DNA of 64,000 bases from Saccharicrinis sp965230625 (lineage in GTDB: Bacteria; Bacteroidota; Bacteroidia; Bacteroidales; Marinilabiliaceae), in the NCBI GenBank assembly GCA_965230625.1, contig CBDDLL010000001.1, positions 1,550,001 to 1,614,000 on the forward strand. The letters are read 5' to 3'. The position numbers were made by a program, and so were the translations under genes. Positions 62,277 to 64,000 of the stretch are shown here, piece by piece. The stretch's first letter is position 1. The number at the start of each line of letters is the position of its first letter. A model generated the notes under the pieces. That model was not told the DNA's origin, made no database searches, and saw only the letters and a list, made by a program, of their open reading frames with translations.

Positions 62277-62422
62277 CTTCTTCGTTAATTTGGTAAGCCT
62301 AAGGTACTAAATTGAATAATACTTAAAATGACTGTTGTTAGGGTTATCTAAGAATAACGTTTTAACATTAGTTACTTATGGTTGTTATTATAGAGTCTAC
62401 AAGAAAACTCAATAATTTCAAT

Positions 62423-62535
62423 GTCTTTGATAAGAAAGCGTCAAAGACAAGGCTTGCGAAGCCAGAAAAAACGGAGTTTAACTTGTGTAAATGAGTATTT
62501 TTCTGGCAAGTGTAACGCAGTATTTGGCGTTTTCT
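62423..62535. other. Hairpin-rich divergent intergenic element
   Basis: Within about 110 bp: GTCTTTGA (62423-62430) pairs with TCAAAGAC (62441-62448); GGCTT (62451-62455) with AAGCC (62459-62463) around GCG; and GCCAGAAAAA (62461-62470) with TTTTTCTGGC (62498-62507). The second and third stems compete, and GAAAGCGTCAAA is roughly mirrored by TTTGGCGTTTTC near 62533. This may be a structured RNA, a switch-like leader, or a repeat. It lies between divergent genes (62276 minus, 62579 plus), in a 302-bp gap otherwise empty. Confidence 0.45.
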
Positions 62536-62578
62536 TGCAAAGATTAATTAGAGTATATCACGTTTTATCCAACATTTA

Positions 62579-62989
62579 ATGAAAATCCAAATACCTAAAT
62601 ATCCAATTTTAATATATGATGGTAATTGTGGATTATGCCATTTTGCTGTGCAATTTATATTGAAACACGAGAGAAATGAACTCATCAGATTTACTCCATT
62701 TCAGTCTGAATTTGCAAAAGATTTGCTCGCGCATTTTAAATTAAATGAGGAAGCTAACAACACTGTTATTTTTATTGAGGAAGGGAAGGCTTTTATAAAA
62801 AGCAAAGCTGTAGTTCAATTATCAAAATATCTTACACCTTTTTACTCTTTATTTTATTTCTTGAAATATATTCCTTTTGCTGATTTCTTCTACGATATGG
62901 TTGCAAAAAACAGGTATGCTTTATTTAAAAAAGCAAAATCATCATGTCTAATTCCAAAAAGTAATTATCAAAATAGGTTTTTAAACTAA
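62579..62989 (+). CDS. DCC-family thiol-disulfide oxidoreductase
   Basis: A 136-residue protein of the DUF393/DCC family with the defining motif YDGNCGLCHFAVQFIL near residue 12, whose two Cys form a thioredoxin-like CxxC. FTPFQSEFAKDL and KSKAVVQLSKYL follow as usual. Such proteins are thioredoxin-fold oxidoreductases of uncertain substrate. The start ATG directly follows CATTTA and gives the normal length. Single gene. The structured element at 62423-62535 is upstream. Confidence 0.9.
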   Translation: MKIQIPKYPILIYDGNCGLCHFAVQFILKHERNELIRFTPFQSEFAKDLLAHFKLNEEANNTVIFIEEGKAFIKSKAVVQLSKYLTPFYSLFYFLKYIPFADFFYDMVAKNRYALFKKAKSSCLIPKSNYQNRFLN

Positions 62990-63131
62990 TGCTCTTTAAT
63001 TTTTTACGTTTTATTAAGCAATTGTTTCATAGAAAAGAATGATGTAACAGTTAGGTTCAAAATTACGTAGGAATCAATTGTGTGGTAATAGCACCAATGT
63101 GGTGGACGTTAACCTTTTCAATTAACATTCT

Positions 63132-64000
63132 ATGATATCAAAAAAATTATTTAAAGCAGTTGTTTTTTTACTGCTATTATGTTCCTTTCAACATGTCTTT
63201 TCAGAAAGATATTATGTAATACCTTCCGGTTCGGGGGCAGGTAATTCCTGGTCTAATGCAATGGGCGATTTACAAGCAGCTATTGACGGGGCCACTGCCG
63301 GAGATGAAGTTTGGGTAAAAACAGGTACCTACATTCCTCATTCAACCGATAGAACTATTTCCTTTACTTTAAAATCGGGAGTAAAGGTATATGGAGGATT
63401 TAAAGGAGATGAAACTGCATTAAATGATAGAGCTTTAATAGATACGGATGGCAATGGTAGAATTGAGCATTGGGAGTTTCAATATCCAACAATTCTTTCG
63501 GGCGAAATCCAGGAAGATGCAGATGAGACTAATAACTCTCAACATGTAGTTACTATTCCTAATGGACTAGATGCATCTACGTTATTAAATGGTTTTAATA
63601 TTATAAAAGGATATACCGATGTTACCACAAGCACCAATGATGGACCCAATGTATGTGGTTCGGGTATTCTGGTTTTATCAGGTAAGGTACAAGCTTGTTA
63701 TATAAATGAATGTAAGGCAGTTTATGATGGAAGTAGTGTAACTGCTGGAGCTGGAGTTTTTGCTTTAGGAGCGAAGATCGAAAAAACGAAAATTGATGAT
63801 TGCCACGCAAGTAATGAATCAGGTTCAGGAAGAGTATTTGGAGGTGGATTATATTCAAATTCTAATTGTGTTGTAGATTCATGTATTATTAAGTCATGTA
63901 CAGTTACTGCTGCCGGATCAAGAGAAGCACAAGGTGGAGGAGCTTATTTTATGGTTTCCAACATGTTGAACTCACACATTATGAATTGTTCTGCTAATGG
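63132..64000 (+). CDS. Secreted right-handed beta-helix surface protein, N-terminal part (runs off the window)
   Basis: From the ATG at 63132 a frame stays open to base 64000 (289 codons). It begins with a signal peptide (FLLLLCSFQHVFS near residue 25), then RYYVIPSGSGAGNSWSNA, AIDGATAGDEVWVKTGTYIP and GVKVYGGFKGDET, the start of chlamydial-Pmp/DUF1565-type parallel beta-helix surface proteins. Coil repeats with paired Cys (CYINECKAV, KIDDCHAS, VVDSCIIKSC) follow from about residue 195. Proteins of this kind in Bacteroidota are usually over 1000 residues and end in a type IX secretion signal. That end is outside the window. Confidence 0.85.
   Translation, partial: MISKKLFKAVVFLLLLCSFQHVFSERYYVIPSGSGAGNSWSNAMGDLQAAIDGATAGDEVWVKTGTYIPHSTDRTISFTLKSGVKVYGGFKGDETALNDRALIDTDGNGRIEHWEFQYPTILSGEIQEDADETNNSQHVVTIPNGLDASTLLNGFNIIKGYTDVTTSTNDGPNVCGSGILVLSGKVQACYINECKAVYDGSSVTAGAGVFALGAKIEKTKIDDCHASNESGSGRVFGGGLYSNSNCVVDSCIIKSCTVTAAGSREAQGGGAYFMVSNMLNSHIMNCSAN

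Noticed and set aside
1..64000. CRISPR array, tRNA, rRNA, prophage
   Set aside because: No regularly spaced repeats, cloverleaf, rRNA signature or phage structural gene was found on reading both strands.

Overview
The window is AT-rich, and its gene content points to a free-living, probably marine member of the Bacteroidota. Signs include many lipoproteins with a short lipobox, a PorP/SprF protein beside a protein with a gliding-motility (type IX secretion) C-terminal domain, a LytS/LytTR pair, pyruvate-phosphate-dikinase-like and DUF2200 proteins of a Bacteroidota type, and glycoside hydrolases exported as lipoproteins. The genus cannot be fixed from this sequence alone. No tRNA, rRNA, CRISPR array or prophage was seen.

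Layout. 1-5.9 kb: the 5' part of purH, a MacB-like permease, four small genes (three multi-span membrane proteins and a DUF2867-like protein), and a LytS-type kinase with its LytTR regulator. A pair of 21-bp-spaced direct repeats upstream of the small membrane genes has the geometry of a LytTR operator. 5.9-9.1 kb: a two-gene lipoprotein operon for a GH120-type beta-xylosidase and a GH2-like TIM-barrel enzyme. 9.7-12.6 kb: an unusual exported beta-helix/potassium-channel-like protein and a lipoprotein with EF-hand-like loops.

13.3-40 kb holds the main system, a same-strand gene cluster. Two large synthase proteins come first: a twin FMN-oxidoreductase region-KS-AT-ACP-ACP-KR protein, then a KS-AT-DH-phosphopantetheinyl transferase protein. 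They resemble PUFA-synthase or heterocyst-glycolipid-type iterative type I synthases. After them come a free acyl carrier protein, an alpha/beta hydrolase, NINE consecutive GT1/GT28-like glycosyltransferases, a YdjC/ChbG-type sugar deacetylase and an ABC exporter, followed by one more glycosyltransferase and a convergent GT14-like enzyme. The inferred logic is that the synthase makes a long, partly reduced acyl/polyketide chain, the hydrolase or free ACP releases or hands it on, the glycosyltransferases build a decorated glycolipid, the deacetylase exposes an amino sugar, and the ABC protein exports it. I do not recognise this exact arrangement as a characterised pathway.

42.0-43.4 kb: an intact IS4-family insertion sequence with 14-bp inverted repeats and a 14-bp target duplication. 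43.6-47.7 kb: a CHU_C adhesin, PorP/SprF and OmpA set, with a remnant of a second OmpA C-terminus. 47.8-59 kb: a run of short, mostly unrelated genes, nearly all on the minus strand (lipoproteins, TudS-related, DUF2200, SRPBCC, YcaQ-like glycosylase, membrane proteins, TPR, DUF2971), with several broken genes, a perfect 25-bp foldback and structured intergenic elements. 59.3-64 kb: a receiver/PPDK-like regulatory protein, a DCC thiol oxidoreductase, and the start of a large surface beta-helix protein that runs off the window.
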